In this document: positions 34,998 to 42,231 of the stretch, piece by piece
Position numbering within the stretch: the stretch's first letter is position 1
How the letters are laid out: each line of letters begins with the position of its first letter
Assembly (NCBI RefSeq): GCF_030065885.1
Contig: NZ_JASJCS010000027.1
Span: 1 to 44,220 of the forward strand
Reading direction: 5' to 3'
Source: Ilumatobacter sp.
Lineage (GTDB): Bacteria; Actinomycetota; Acidimicrobiia; Acidimicrobiales; Ilumatobacteraceae
DNA: 44,220 nt
Notes under the pieces: generated by a model
Told to the model about the DNA's origin: nothing
The model's database searches: none
Seen by the model: only the letters and a program-made list of their open reading frames with translations
Position numbers and translations under genes: made by a program

Positions 34998-35485
34998 TTG
35001 GCGACCGCAAGCTCGATCTCTCCCCACGCCGCGTCCTTCCCGCCCACCCCTGCGGTCGACGAGTGCTTGTTGGGTTCGAGCGCCTTGTACACCTCGAAGA
35101 AGTGCTGGATCTCGGCTCGGAGCTGCGGCGTCAGGTCGTCGATGTCGTCGACGTCGGCCCAGCGCGGCTCGTGCGGCGGCACGCAGATCAGCTTGGCGTC
35201 CTCGCCCGCCTCGTCGCGCATGTACAGCACGCCGACGGGGCGCGCCTCGACCCAGACACCGGGGTACACCGGGTCCTCCAGCAGCACGAGCGCGTCGAGC
35301 GGGTCGCCGTCGCCGGCGAGCGTGTCGGGTACGAAGCCGTAGTCGGCCGGGTAGGTCGTGGCCGTGAAGAGCCTGCGATCGAGGAACACGCGACCACCTT
35401 CGTGGTCGATCTCGTACTTGTTCCGGCTCCCGCGAGGGATCTCGATCACCACGAAGATGCACCCATCGGCCGGCTGTGCGCTCAT
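34958..35485 (-). CDS. ppa: Inorganic pyrophosphatase (family I)
   Basis: The 175-aa enzyme hydrolyses pyrophosphate in the cytoplasm. Family I landmarks are present: EIPRGSRNKYEIDHEGG, YPADYGFVPDTLAGDGDPLDALVLL with the DGDPLD signature, KLICVPPHEPRW and a C-terminal HFFEVYKALEPNK. The length is normal. The ATG at 35485 follows TATGAT by 6 nt, so it is probably leaderless. Its 3' end overlaps the convergent MFS gene by 40 nt. Confidence 0.97.
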   Translation of the reverse strand: MSAQPADGCIFVVIEIPRGSRNKYEIDHEGGRVFLDRRLFTATTYPADYGFVPDTLAGDGDPLDALVLLEDPVYPGVWVEARPVGVLYMRDEAGEDAKLICVPPHEPRWADVDDIDDLTPQLRAEIQHFFEVYKALEPNKHSSTAGVGGKDAAWGEIELAVANYAATGARGTADE

Positions 35486-35491
35486 CGCCGC

Positions 35492-35497
35492 ATCATA
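35492..35497 (-). promoter_or_regulatory. -10 element of a leaderless promoter (ppa)
   Basis: TATGAT on the minus strand, 6 nt before the ATG at 35485. It is the best match to consensus in the window. Confidence 0.6.
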
Positions 35498-35540
35498 CGA
35501 TTCGCACGAATCCGTCCCAGGCTGCCCGGCTCCGGCCAGG

Positions 35541-35546
35541 TAGCGT
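35541..35546 (+). promoter_or_regulatory. -10 element of a leaderless promoter (aminotransferase)
   Basis: TAGCGT lies 7 nt before the ATG at 35554. Confidence 0.5.
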
Positions 35547-35553
35547 CGGGGCC

Positions 35554-36759
35554 ATGGAGTTCCGACGGATCACGAATCTGCCGCCGTACGTGTTCACGAT
35601 CATCAACAACCTGAAGGTCGAAGCACGGCGAGCAGGCAACGACGTGATCGACCTCGGCTTCGGCAACCCCGACATCCCCTCGCCCGACATCGCCGTGGCG
35701 AAGCTCGCCGAGGCGGCACAGAATCCGCGCAACCACCGGTACTCGCTCAGCCGCGGGCTGCCGAAGCTCCGCGAGGCGGTGGCCGGCTACTACAAGCAGA
35801 CCTGGGATGTCGACCTCGACCCCGAGCTCGAGATCACCAACACGATCGGGTCCAAGGAGGGGTTCAGCCACCTGATGTGGGTGCTGCTCGACCACGACGA
35901 CGCGGCGATCGTGCCGAGCCCGAGCTACCCGATCCACATGTACGGCCCGCTGTTCGCCGGCGCCGACCTGCGGCAGGTGCCGATGCGTGGCCTCAGCCAC
36001 CCCGAGGCCCGCGACAACTTCGCCGAGGACTTCTTCGACAACCTCCACACCGCGTACGACGTCGGCTGGCCGAAGCCGCGCGTGCTCGTCATCTCGTTCC
36101 CGCACAACCCGACCGGTGCCAGCGTCGACCTCGACTTCATGCAGCGCGTCGTCGACTTCTGCCGCGACCGCGACATGATCGTCGTCCACGACTTCGCGTA
36201 CGCCGACATCGGCTTCGACGGCGTGCAACCGCCGAGCATCCTCCAGGCCGAGGGCGCGAAGGAGGTCGCCGTCGAGCAGTACTCGATGACGAAGAGCTTC
36301 TCGATGGCCGGTTGGCGGTGTGCGTTCATGCTCGGCAACGCCGAGGTCGTGCAGGCGCTGGTCAAGCTGAAGAGCTACCTCGACTACGGCATGTTCCAGC
36401 CGGTGCAGATCGCGGCGACCGTCACCATCAACGAGGCGTCGGAGTTCCCCAAGGAGGTCTGCGCCACGTACGAGAGCCGTTGCGACACCTTGATCGACGG
36501 GCTCGAACGCATCGGCTGGCACGTGCCCAAGCCGGGGGGCTCGATGTTCGTGTGGGCGCCGATCCCCGAGGCGTACGCCGAGATGGACTCCGTCGAGTTC
36601 TGCTCGATGGTCGTCGAGGAGTGCGACGTCGCGCTGTCGCCGGGCGTCGGGTTCGGACCCGGCGGCGAGGGCTACGCACGATTCGCGCTGATCGAGAACG
36701 AGAAGCGGATCCAGCAGGCCATCCGCAACCTCCGGCGCGGCCTGACCAAGCTCGGCTGA
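35554..36759 (+). CDS. alaC: Class I/II aminotransferase, AlaC-like
   Basis: The 401-aa PLP enzyme has the aspartate-aminotransferase fold: LGFGNPDIPSP, HRYSLSRGLPKLREAVAGYY, HNPTG with Asn185, HDFAYADIGF with Asp213 and Tyr216, and the Schiff-base Lys247 in SMTKSFSMAGWR. It is closest in style to the AlaC/YfdZ group, which makes alanine from pyruvate and glutamate. The ATG at 35554 matches the family start (EFRRITNLPPYVF) and sits 7 nt after a -10 hexamer; the frame extends to 35476 without a good start. The ACT-domain gene follows after 54 nt and may modulate amino-acid metabolism with it. Confidence 0.88.
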   Translation: MEFRRITNLPPYVFTIINNLKVEARRAGNDVIDLGFGNPDIPSPDIAVAKLAEAAQNPRNHRYSLSRGLPKLREAVAGYYKQTWDVDLDPELEITNTIGSKEGFSHLMWVLLDHDDAAIVPSPSYPIHMYGPLFAGADLRQVPMRGLSHPEARDNFAEDFFDNLHTAYDVGWPKPRVLVISFPHNPTGASVDLDFMQRVVDFCRDRDMIVVHDFAYADIGFDGVQPPSILQAEGAKEVAVEQYSMTKSFSMAGWRCAFMLGNAEVVQALVKLKSYLDYGMFQPVQIAATVTINEASEFPKEVCATYESRCDTLIDGLERIGWHVPKPGGSMFVWAPIPEAYAEMDSVEFCSMVVEECDVALSPGVGFGPGGEGYARFALIENEKRIQQAIRNLRRGLTKLG

Positions 36760-36813
36760 CCGACCGCCGACCTGGTGGGGCTCCCGCGCCCCGACACAGT
36801 TCACACCGCCGAC

Positions 36814-37467
36814 ATGACCGCGCAACACGCCATCCCTAGCCTCGAACCGGTGCACACCGTGGTCGTTCGCGTCTGGTTGCCGGACCGGCCGGGCGCGCTC
36901 GGGCAGGTGGCGAGCCGGATCGGTGCCGTGAAGGGCGACCTGCTGTCCATCGAGATCCTCGAGGTCGGCGGCGGCAAGGTCATCGACGAGCTCGTCGTCG
37001 CGCTGCCCGATCCCGATCTCGTCGACCTCATGATCGCCGAGGTGCACGCCATCGACGGCGTGTCGGTCGAGCACGTCCGCCCGGTCGGCGGCGACCACAG
37101 CGACGGTGGCCTGCTCGCGCTGGCCCTGGCGGCCGAGCTCGCCGAGACCGACGACGCCGAGCGGATGACCGCCGCGGTCGCCAGCGTCGCCCGCCTGACC
37201 GACGGCGCGTGGGCCATGGTGGTACGCGGCGACGATGTGCTGGCCTCCTACGGCGACGCACCCGATCCCGACTGGGTGATGTCGCTGCTGGCCGGCACCC
37301 GGCACCTCGGCGACCCGATGGTGGCGTCGAGCGACATGTTCTGGGCCGATCTGCCGACGTCGGGGATGTGGCTCGCGGCCGGACGCGACGGCAGGACCGT
37401 TCACGAGCGCGAGCGGGTCCGCCTCGACCTGTTCGCACGCATCGCCGACGCACTCTTCGCCACCTGA
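36814..37467 (+). CDS. ACT-domain protein
   Basis: The 217-aa protein has an N-terminal ACT domain at about residues 12-80: VHTVVVRVWLPDRPGALGQVASRIGAV (read in parts), then LLSIEILEVGGGKVIDELVV. A C-terminal domain of about 120 residues (AAVASVARLTDGAWAMVVRG, YGDAPDPDWVMSLLAGT, TSGMWLAAGRDGRTVHERER) has GAF-like character. ACT domains bind amino acids. It may act as an allosteric sensor beside the aminotransferase gene. I chose the ATG at 36814 because the ACT sequence begins shortly after; a GTG at 36775 in frame would add 13 residues. Confidence 0.8.
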   Translation: MTAQHAIPSLEPVHTVVVRVWLPDRPGALGQVASRIGAVKGDLLSIEILEVGGGKVIDELVVALPDPDLVDLMIAEVHAIDGVSVEHVRPVGGDHSDGGLLALALAAELAETDDAERMTAAVASVARLTDGAWAMVVRGDDVLASYGDAPDPDWVMSLLAGTRHLGDPMVASSDMFWADLPTSGMWLAAGRDGRTVHERERVRLDLFARIADALFAT

Positions 37468-37567
37468 ACCGGCGTCGTCGTCAGCCGCCTTCGGTCGCCT
37501 CGATCGGGGCGAAATCGGCCGACCGGGGGTCCGGACGGACGGTACTGTCGCCCCGGGAGGTGGCGAC

Positions 37568-38371
37568 ATGTCGGACGTTCCATCGCACTACACGCAAGCG
37601 GGCGGGATCCTCGAGCGGATCCTGACGGGACTGGGTGACGCCGGGCTCGATCGCGAGCGCTTCGACCACCGCTCTGTCGCCGGCGCGGACGAGTTCCATC
37701 TCGGTGGCCCGGCGGCGACCGCCGAAGTGGTGGCCGCCGCCGGCATCACGGCCGGACACAGCGTCCTCGACGTCGGCTGCGGGATCGGAGGACCGGCACG
37801 CCACATGGCGAGCGCGGCGGAGTGTGTCGTTCATGGCGTCGACGTGACCCCGGAGTTCGTCGACGTCGCGGCGGAGCTCAGTCGGCGTGCCGGCCTCGGC
37901 GAGGTCACGACGTTCGAGCTCGGCGACGCGACCGAGCTCCGTGCAGCCGACGAGTCCTATGACGTCGTCACCGTCCTGCACGTCGGTATGAACGTCGCCG
38001 ACAAGGCGCTGATGTTCGACGAGATGGCGCGCGTCGTCAGGCCGGGCGGCGCCGTCGCCGTGTACGACATCATGCAGATCGGGGATGGCGAGATCGACTA
38101 CCCGGTGCCGTGGTCGACGACCGCGACGACGAGCCATCTCGAGTCGCCGGATGGGTATCGAGCGCAGTTCGAGCGCTGTCGGCTGACCGTCGAGACGACG
38201 GTCGAGCAGACCGAGCTCGTGCGAGCGGCAATCTCGCGTGCGACGGAGTCACCACCGCCCGTGAATCTCAGCCACCTGATGGGCGACGGATTCACCGAGA
38301 TGTTCGGCAACCTCTTCGCGGCCATGAGTGCCGGCACCGTCGCCCCGGTGTTGATGGTCGGCCGGCGGTGA
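37568..38371 (+). CDS. SAM-dependent class I methyltransferase
   Basis: The 267-aa enzyme has SAM motif I VLDVGCGIGGPARHMA at about residues 66-81, an acidic end of strand 2 (VHGVDVTPEF), motif II (YDVVTVLHVGMNV) and motif III (VRPGGAVAVYDIMQ). The layout resembles the small-molecule N- or C-methyltransferases of the UbiE/glycine-sarcosine group; the substrate is not determined. The ATG has a GGGAGG ribosome site 7 nt upstream and a TACTGT -10 at 37543-37548, so this gene, unlike many here, has a leader. It is convergent with glpK with only 10 nt between the stops. Confidence 0.85.
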   Translation: MSDVPSHYTQAGGILERILTGLGDAGLDRERFDHRSVAGADEFHLGGPAATAEVVAAAGITAGHSVLDVGCGIGGPARHMASAAECVVHGVDVTPEFVDVAAELSRRAGLGEVTTFELGDATELRAADESYDVVTVLHVGMNVADKALMFDEMARVVRPGGAVAVYDIMQIGDGEIDYPVPWSTTATTSHLESPDGYRAQFERCRLTVETTVEQTELVRAAISRATESPPPVNLSHLMGDGFTEMFGNLFAAMSAGTVAPVLMVGRR

Positions 38372-38381
38372 CCGGCCTCGG

Positions 38382-39884
38382 TCAGCTCGTCGCCTGATCG
38401 GCGCTCGCCCACCCACGGGATCGTTCGACGGCGCGCAGCCACTGCGCGTGCAGCACGTCGGCGACGGTGCGATCGGGCTCGGGTTCGAACGTCGCGTCGA
38501 GCTGCCAGGTGGCCTGGATCGCGTCGAGGTCGGGCCAGACGCCTTCGGCGAGACCGGCGAGGAACGCGGCGCCGAGCGCCGTGGTCTCTTGGTCGGCCGG
38601 GCGATGCACGGTGACGCCGAGTTGGTCGGCCTGCATCTGCAGCATCAGGTCCATCACCGAGGCGCCGCCGTCGACGCGCAGGTCGATGATCGGAGTGCCG
38701 CTCGCGGCGACCATCGCGTCGACCACGTCGCGGGTCTGGTACGTCATCGACTCGACGACGGCCCTGGTGAGGTGGGCCCGCGTCGTACCCCGTGTGATGC
38801 CGACGATCGTGCCGCGTGCGTAGGGGTCCCACCACGGCGAACCGAGCCCGGCGAACGCCGGTACCACGAACACCCCGCCCGAGTCGTCGACGCTGGCCGC
38901 CAGCGGGCCGGTCTCGGCGGCGTCGTCGATGATGTTGATGCCGTCGCGCAGCCACTGGATGGCGGCGCCGGTCACGAAGATCGCCCCCTCGAGCGCGTAC
39001 GCCACCGTGCCGTCGGCGAGCTCCCATGCGATCGTCGTGAGCATGCCCTCGGTCGGCGGCGGGCAGGTGTCGCCGACGTTGAGGAGGACGAAGCTGCCGG
39101 TGCCGTAGGTGTTCTTCGCCATGCCCGGCTCGAAGCACGCCTGACCGAAGAGCGCGGCCTGTTGGTCGCCGGCGACGCCGCTGACCGGGATGCCGCCGGG
39201 CGCGCCACAGGCCTCGGAGGTGACCCCGAAACGGCCGCTGGAGGGCCGGACCTCGGGCAGTGACTCGATCGGCACGTGCAGCAGCTCGCACATCTCGGGG
39301 CTCCACCGGCGGGCGACGATGTCGTACAGCATCGTGCGGCTCGCATTGGTGACGTCGGTGACGAACGCCTCGCCGCCGGTCAGGTTCCAGATCAACCAGG
39401 TGTCGATGGTCCCGAGCGCCAGGTCGTCGTCGACCGGGATATTGCGTTCACGCAGCAGCCACTCGAACTTCGTGCCGCTGAAGTACGGGTCGAGCACCAG
39501 GCCGGTGGTGCGCCGCACGAGATCGAGGTGCCCGCCGGCCTCGAGCTCGTCGCAGCGCGCAGCGGTTCTGCGGTCCTGCCAGACGATCGCCGTGCCGAAG
39601 GGCTCACCGGTCGAGCGGTTCCATGCGACCACCGTCTCACGCTGGTTGGTGATCCCGATCGCGGCCACCCGTTCGAGGCCGACCTGCCCGATGACCTCGT
39701 CGAGCGTCCCGACGACGGCCTCCCAGATCTCGGCGGCGTCGTGTTCGACCCAACCCGGCTGCGGGTAGTGCTGGGTGAACTCGCGGTACGAGGCGACGGT
39801 CGGCTGGTCGTCGACGAACACCGCTCGGCTACGGACGCCGGTGGTACCGGCATCGATGGCGATCACACACTGGTCGGTACTCAC
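38382..39884 (-). CDS. glpK: Glycerol kinase
   Basis: The 500-aa enzyme makes glycerol 3-phosphate from glycerol and ATP. FGGY-family motifs are in order: IAIDAGTTGVRSRAVF near residue 8, QHYPQPGWVEHDAAEIW, the NQRETVVAWNRSTGEP substrate loop, the WQDRRTA motif, GVAGDQQAALFGQACF, KNTYGTGSF, and MTYQTRDVVDAM with DLRVDGGAS. The length matches the family. The GTG at 39884 follows TACGGT by 7 nt on the minus strand, so it is probably leaderless. No glycerol facilitator or GlpD is adjacent. Confidence 0.96.
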   Translation of the reverse strand: MSTDQCVIAIDAGTTGVRSRAVFVDDQPTVASYREFTQHYPQPGWVEHDAAEIWEAVVGTLDEVIGQVGLERVAAIGITNQRETVVAWNRSTGEPFGTAIVWQDRRTAARCDELEAGGHLDLVRRTTGLVLDPYFSGTKFEWLLRERNIPVDDDLALGTIDTWLIWNLTGGEAFVTDVTNASRTMLYDIVARRWSPEMCELLHVPIESLPEVRPSSGRFGVTSEACGAPGGIPVSGVAGDQQAALFGQACFEPGMAKNTYGTGSFVLLNVGDTCPPPTEGMLTTIAWELADGTVAYALEGAIFVTGAAIQWLRDGINIIDDAAETGPLAASVDDSGGVFVVPAFAGLGSPWWDPYARGTIVGITRGTTRAHLTRAVVESMTYQTRDVVDAMVAASGTPIIDLRVDGGASVMDLMLQMQADQLGVTVHRPADQETTALGAAFLAGLAEGVWPDLDAIQATWQLDATFEPEPDRTVADVLHAQWLRAVERSRGWASADQATS

Positions 39885-39891
39885 GGCTCCG

Positions 39892-39897
39892 ACCGTA
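39892..39897 (-). promoter_or_regulatory. -10 element of a leaderless promoter (glpK)
   Basis: TACGGT on the minus strand, 7 nt before the GTG at 39884. Confidence 0.5.
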
Positions 39898-39982
39898 ACG
39901 CGGCGCCCGAGTCAGGCGCCGGTTCGCCGTGGCCGGCAGGGAGTCCAGGTCGTGCCCGAGGCCGGCGTGCGACGACGGCGCG

Positions 39983-40330
39983 TCAACGCCGGCGCTTCCG
40001 GTTGCCGCCGGGGCGTCGATGACCACCACCCGTGCGCTTCGTCGGAGCGGGTTTCGGCCGAGGTCCTGGTGCCGAGGTGGCCTCGGCGCGCGCCGGCTCG
40101 GCACGTGGCGTCCGCATCTCGCGCAGCGTCTTGCGCTGGTACCCGAACTTGGCGAGGACGTATCCCAGCGCGAGGTAGAGCGGTCCGCTCGCGAACAGGC
40201 CGGCGAAGATGCCGATCAGCGGCCGGTCGCGCATGAACAGCAGGAAGACCACCGCCATGATGGCCACGTAGACGAGCCACTCGCGGGTCAGGCGCTGCCA
40301 CGGTACGGGTCGAGAGCTGTCCCAGGCCAC
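39983..40330 (-). CDS. Small two-helix membrane protein with basic tail
   Basis: The 115-aa protein has a Trp/Arg-rich N-terminus (WDSSRPVPWQRLTREW), two membrane helices at about residues 19-34 (VYVAIMAVVFLLFM) and 39-61 (IGIFAGLFASGPLYLALGYV), and a long basic tail rich in Arg, Lys and Pro that should lie in the cytoplasm. Its function is unknown. The GTG start has a weak GGAAC upstream. It is divergent from pfkA, which lies 109 bp away. Confidence 0.78.
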   Translation of the reverse strand: MAWDSSRPVPWQRLTREWLVYVAIMAVVFLLFMRDRPLIGIFAGLFASGPLYLALGYVLAKFGYQRKTLREMRTPRAEPARAEATSAPGPRPKPAPTKRTGGGHRRPGGNRKRRR

Positions 40331-40398
40331 GAGCCGTTCCTACCAGCTCGTCGCCGCAAACGGACCCACCGGCCGCCGTGGCGCGCGGGAATCGCGGT

Positions 40399-40414
40399 CT
40401 GCAAGCGTTTGCAG
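40399..40414. promoter_or_regulatory. LacI/GalR-type operator in front of pfkA
   Basis: CTGCAAGCGTTTGCAG is an inverted repeat (CTGCAA/TTGCAG) around a central CG. It fits the LacI-family pattern TGnAAnCGnTTnCA at every fixed position. It lies 12 bp upstream of the pfkA -10 hexamer, over the -35 region, so a bound repressor would block transcription. Confidence 0.7.
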
Positions 40415-40425
40415 CGGGTGGCCAA

Positions 40426-40431
40426 TAGGAT
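40426..40431 (+). promoter_or_regulatory. -10 element of a leaderless promoter (pfkA)
   Basis: TAGGAT lies 8 nt before the GTG at 40440. No credible ribosome site is needed or seen. Confidence 0.5.
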
Positions 40432-40439
40432 CCTCCGCC

Positions 40440-41474
40440 GTGCGAGTCGGCGTGCTGACCGGTGGTGGCGACTGCCCCGGGCTCAACGCAGTGTTGCGCG
40501 CCGTGGTGCGCAAGGGCGAGCGCTTCCACGGCGACGAGATCGTCGGCTTCGAGGACGCCTGGGACGGGGTCATGGAGCGACGAACGATGCCGTTGACCGT
40601 CGAGTCGATGCGGGGCCTGTTGCCGCGCGGCGGCACGGTGCTCGGCACCCGGCGGGGGAGTCCGTACGACATCGAGGACGGCGTCGACCGCGTCCAGGCG
40701 ACGATGTCCGACATGGGCATCGACGGATTGATCGTCGTCGGCGGCAACGGATCGCTCAGCGTCGCCAGCAAGCTGTTCACCGACTGCGGATTGCCGGTCG
40801 TCGGCGTGCCGAAGACCATCGACAACGACATCGAGGGGACCGAGGTCACGTTCGGGTTCAACACCGCTGTGCAGATCGCGACCGACGCCATCGATCGACT
40901 GCACACCACGGCCGAGAGCCACGTCCGGGTGATGGTCGTCGAGGTCATGGGCCGTCACGCCGGCTGGATCGCGACCCATGCCGGGATCGCCGGCGGTGCG
41001 ACGGCCGTGCTCGTCCCCGAGCGGCCGTTCGACATCGACGAGGTGTGCGACCGCTTGGTGCGCCGTCAACAGCGTGGCCGGTACGCGTCGATCGTGGTGG
41101 TCGCCGAGGGTGCGCTGCCCCGCGAGGGCACGATCGAGCTCGCCGATCGCGAGGTCGACCGGTTCGGTCACATCCGGCTCGGCGGCATCGGCCACCTGGT
41201 GGCGGGCGCGATCAACGAGCGCACCGGGTTCGAGACCCGGCCCGTGCTGCTCGGCCACGTGCAGCGTGGTGGGACGCCGACCGCGTACGACCGTGTGCTC
41301 TCGACGCGGTTCGGCGTGGCAGCCATCGACGCCGTGCACGACGAGGCCTGGGGGCAGATGGTCGCGATCCGTGCCGATCAGATCGTCAGGACCCCCCTCG
41401 AGGACGTGATCGGGCGGACGCGAACCGTCGATCTGGCGCTCTTCGACGGCGTCGCCCAGGTCTTCTCCGCCTGA
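40440..41474 (+). CDS. pfkA: 6-phosphofructokinase (actinobacterial group III)
   Basis: The 344-aa enzyme phosphorylates fructose 6-phosphate in glycolysis. Motifs: GGGDCPGLNAVLRAV at residue 8, GGNGSLSVASKL at 101-112, the catalytic loop PKTIDNDIEGT with Asp128 and Asp130, VEVMGRHAGWIA, and HVQRGGTPTAYDR. Gly104 is the residue that goes with ATP use (Asp at this place goes with pyrophosphate), and Lys125 in PKTIDND is typical of group III enzymes. Residue 103, the Mg-binding Asp of E. coli PFK, is Asn here; Glu is found in mycobacterial PfkA. The GTG at 40440 is supported by the -10 hexamer. Confidence 0.94.
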   Translation: MRVGVLTGGGDCPGLNAVLRAVVRKGERFHGDEIVGFEDAWDGVMERRTMPLTVESMRGLLPRGGTVLGTRRGSPYDIEDGVDRVQATMSDMGIDGLIVVGGNGSLSVASKLFTDCGLPVVGVPKTIDNDIEGTEVTFGFNTAVQIATDAIDRLHTTAESHVRVMVVEVMGRHAGWIATHAGIAGGATAVLVPERPFDIDEVCDRLVRRQQRGRYASIVVVAEGALPREGTIELADREVDRFGHIRLGGIGHLVAGAINERTGFETRPVLLGHVQRGGTPTAYDRVLSTRFGVAAIDAVHDEAWGQMVAIRADQIVRTPLEDVIGRTRTVDLALFDGVAQVFSA

Positions 41475-41476
41475 GC

Positions 41477-41496
41477 CGGTCGGGGTCAGCCGACCG
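41477..41496. terminator. Bidirectional hairpin between pfkA and lpqB
   Basis: CGGTCGG and CCGACCG form a perfect 7-bp stem with a 6-nt loop. It sits 2 nt past the pfkA stop and before the convergent lpqB stop at 41539. A second GC-rich dyad (GGCGCC repeated) follows at about 41501-41517. Confidence 0.6.
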
Positions 41497-41538
41497 TTCG
41501 CGGCGCCGTCGGCGCCGAGCCGGATCGTCAGCGCGTCG

Positions 41539-42231
41539 TCAGACGCCCGAGGGCAGGCCGGGGTAGTCGGGCTGCGCCGTGCGGACGAGGCCGGGGTAGT
41601 CATAGGTCCGGAGCGCTCCGGTCGTCGTCTCCCCATTCGCCTTCGGCCACGAGAGGCTCTCGCCGTCGACCGTCAGCTGCACCGCCTCGATGCCGTCGAG
41701 CTCGGTGGCCGTGTACACGACCTGGGCGAGCGCCTGCACGAGGCTGTCACCGGTGAGCTCGGAGATCTCGGAGCTGACGTCGAGGAACAGGAACGAGCCG
41801 CGCGATCGTGCCGGCTGCAGCAGGCGCGTGCCCGACGGGATGACCGTGGAGAACTGGGTCTCGATCTCGGCCTCGTTCGGGCCGAGCAGGAGGATCTCCA
41901 TCAGCGTCAGGCCGGCGACTGCCTCGCGGGGCACGGATCGCAGCAGGCCGTCCTCGCCCGGCCCGACGAGGTAGATGCGGTCGGCGCCTTCGGCGTCGGC
42001 GCCGACCGGGACGCCGGCGACGGCGATGATGCGCTCGTCCTCGGCCAGGTCGCGAGGCTCGGCATCAGGGCTGATGCCGCAGCCCGTGCCCACCAGCGCC
42101 ACGGCACACGCCACGAGGGCGAGCGTCGAGGCCGGGCGGAGGCGGAGCCCTCGCCGCGGCAGTACCGATGGGGCTCGGTGCGGCGAGCGCGCGACGGCCG
42201 TCGTCGAAGCCGGCTCGGTGCGACGTCTCAT
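41539..42231 (-). CDS. lpqB: GerMN-domain lipoprotein, short LpqB-like
   Basis: The 230-aa protein has an unusually long basic N-terminus (about 32 residues) before a lipoprotein signal (TLALVACAVALVGTGCGI, lipid-modified Cys near residue 51). A single GerMN domain follows at about 80-210 (RIYLVGPGEDGLLRSVPREA, LLLGPNEAEIETQFSTVIP, SLVQALAQVVYTATELDGIEAVQLTVDG, read in parts). Its place directly after mtrB identifies it as the LpqB equivalent, which interacts with the MtrB sensor. It is much shorter than mycobacterial LpqB and lacks the beta-propeller half. The ATG overlaps the mtrB stop (ATGA). Confidence 0.82.
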   Translation of the reverse strand: MRRRTEPASTTAVARSPHRAPSVLPRRGLRLRPASTLALVACAVALVGTGCGISPDAEPRDLAEDERIIAVAGVPVGADAEGADRIYLVGPGEDGLLRSVPREAVAGLTLMEILLLGPNEAEIETQFSTVIPSGTRLLQPARSRGSFLFLDVSSEISELTGDSLVQALAQVVYTATELDGIEAVQLTVDGESLSWPKANGETTTGALRTYDYPGLVRTAQPDYPGLPSGV

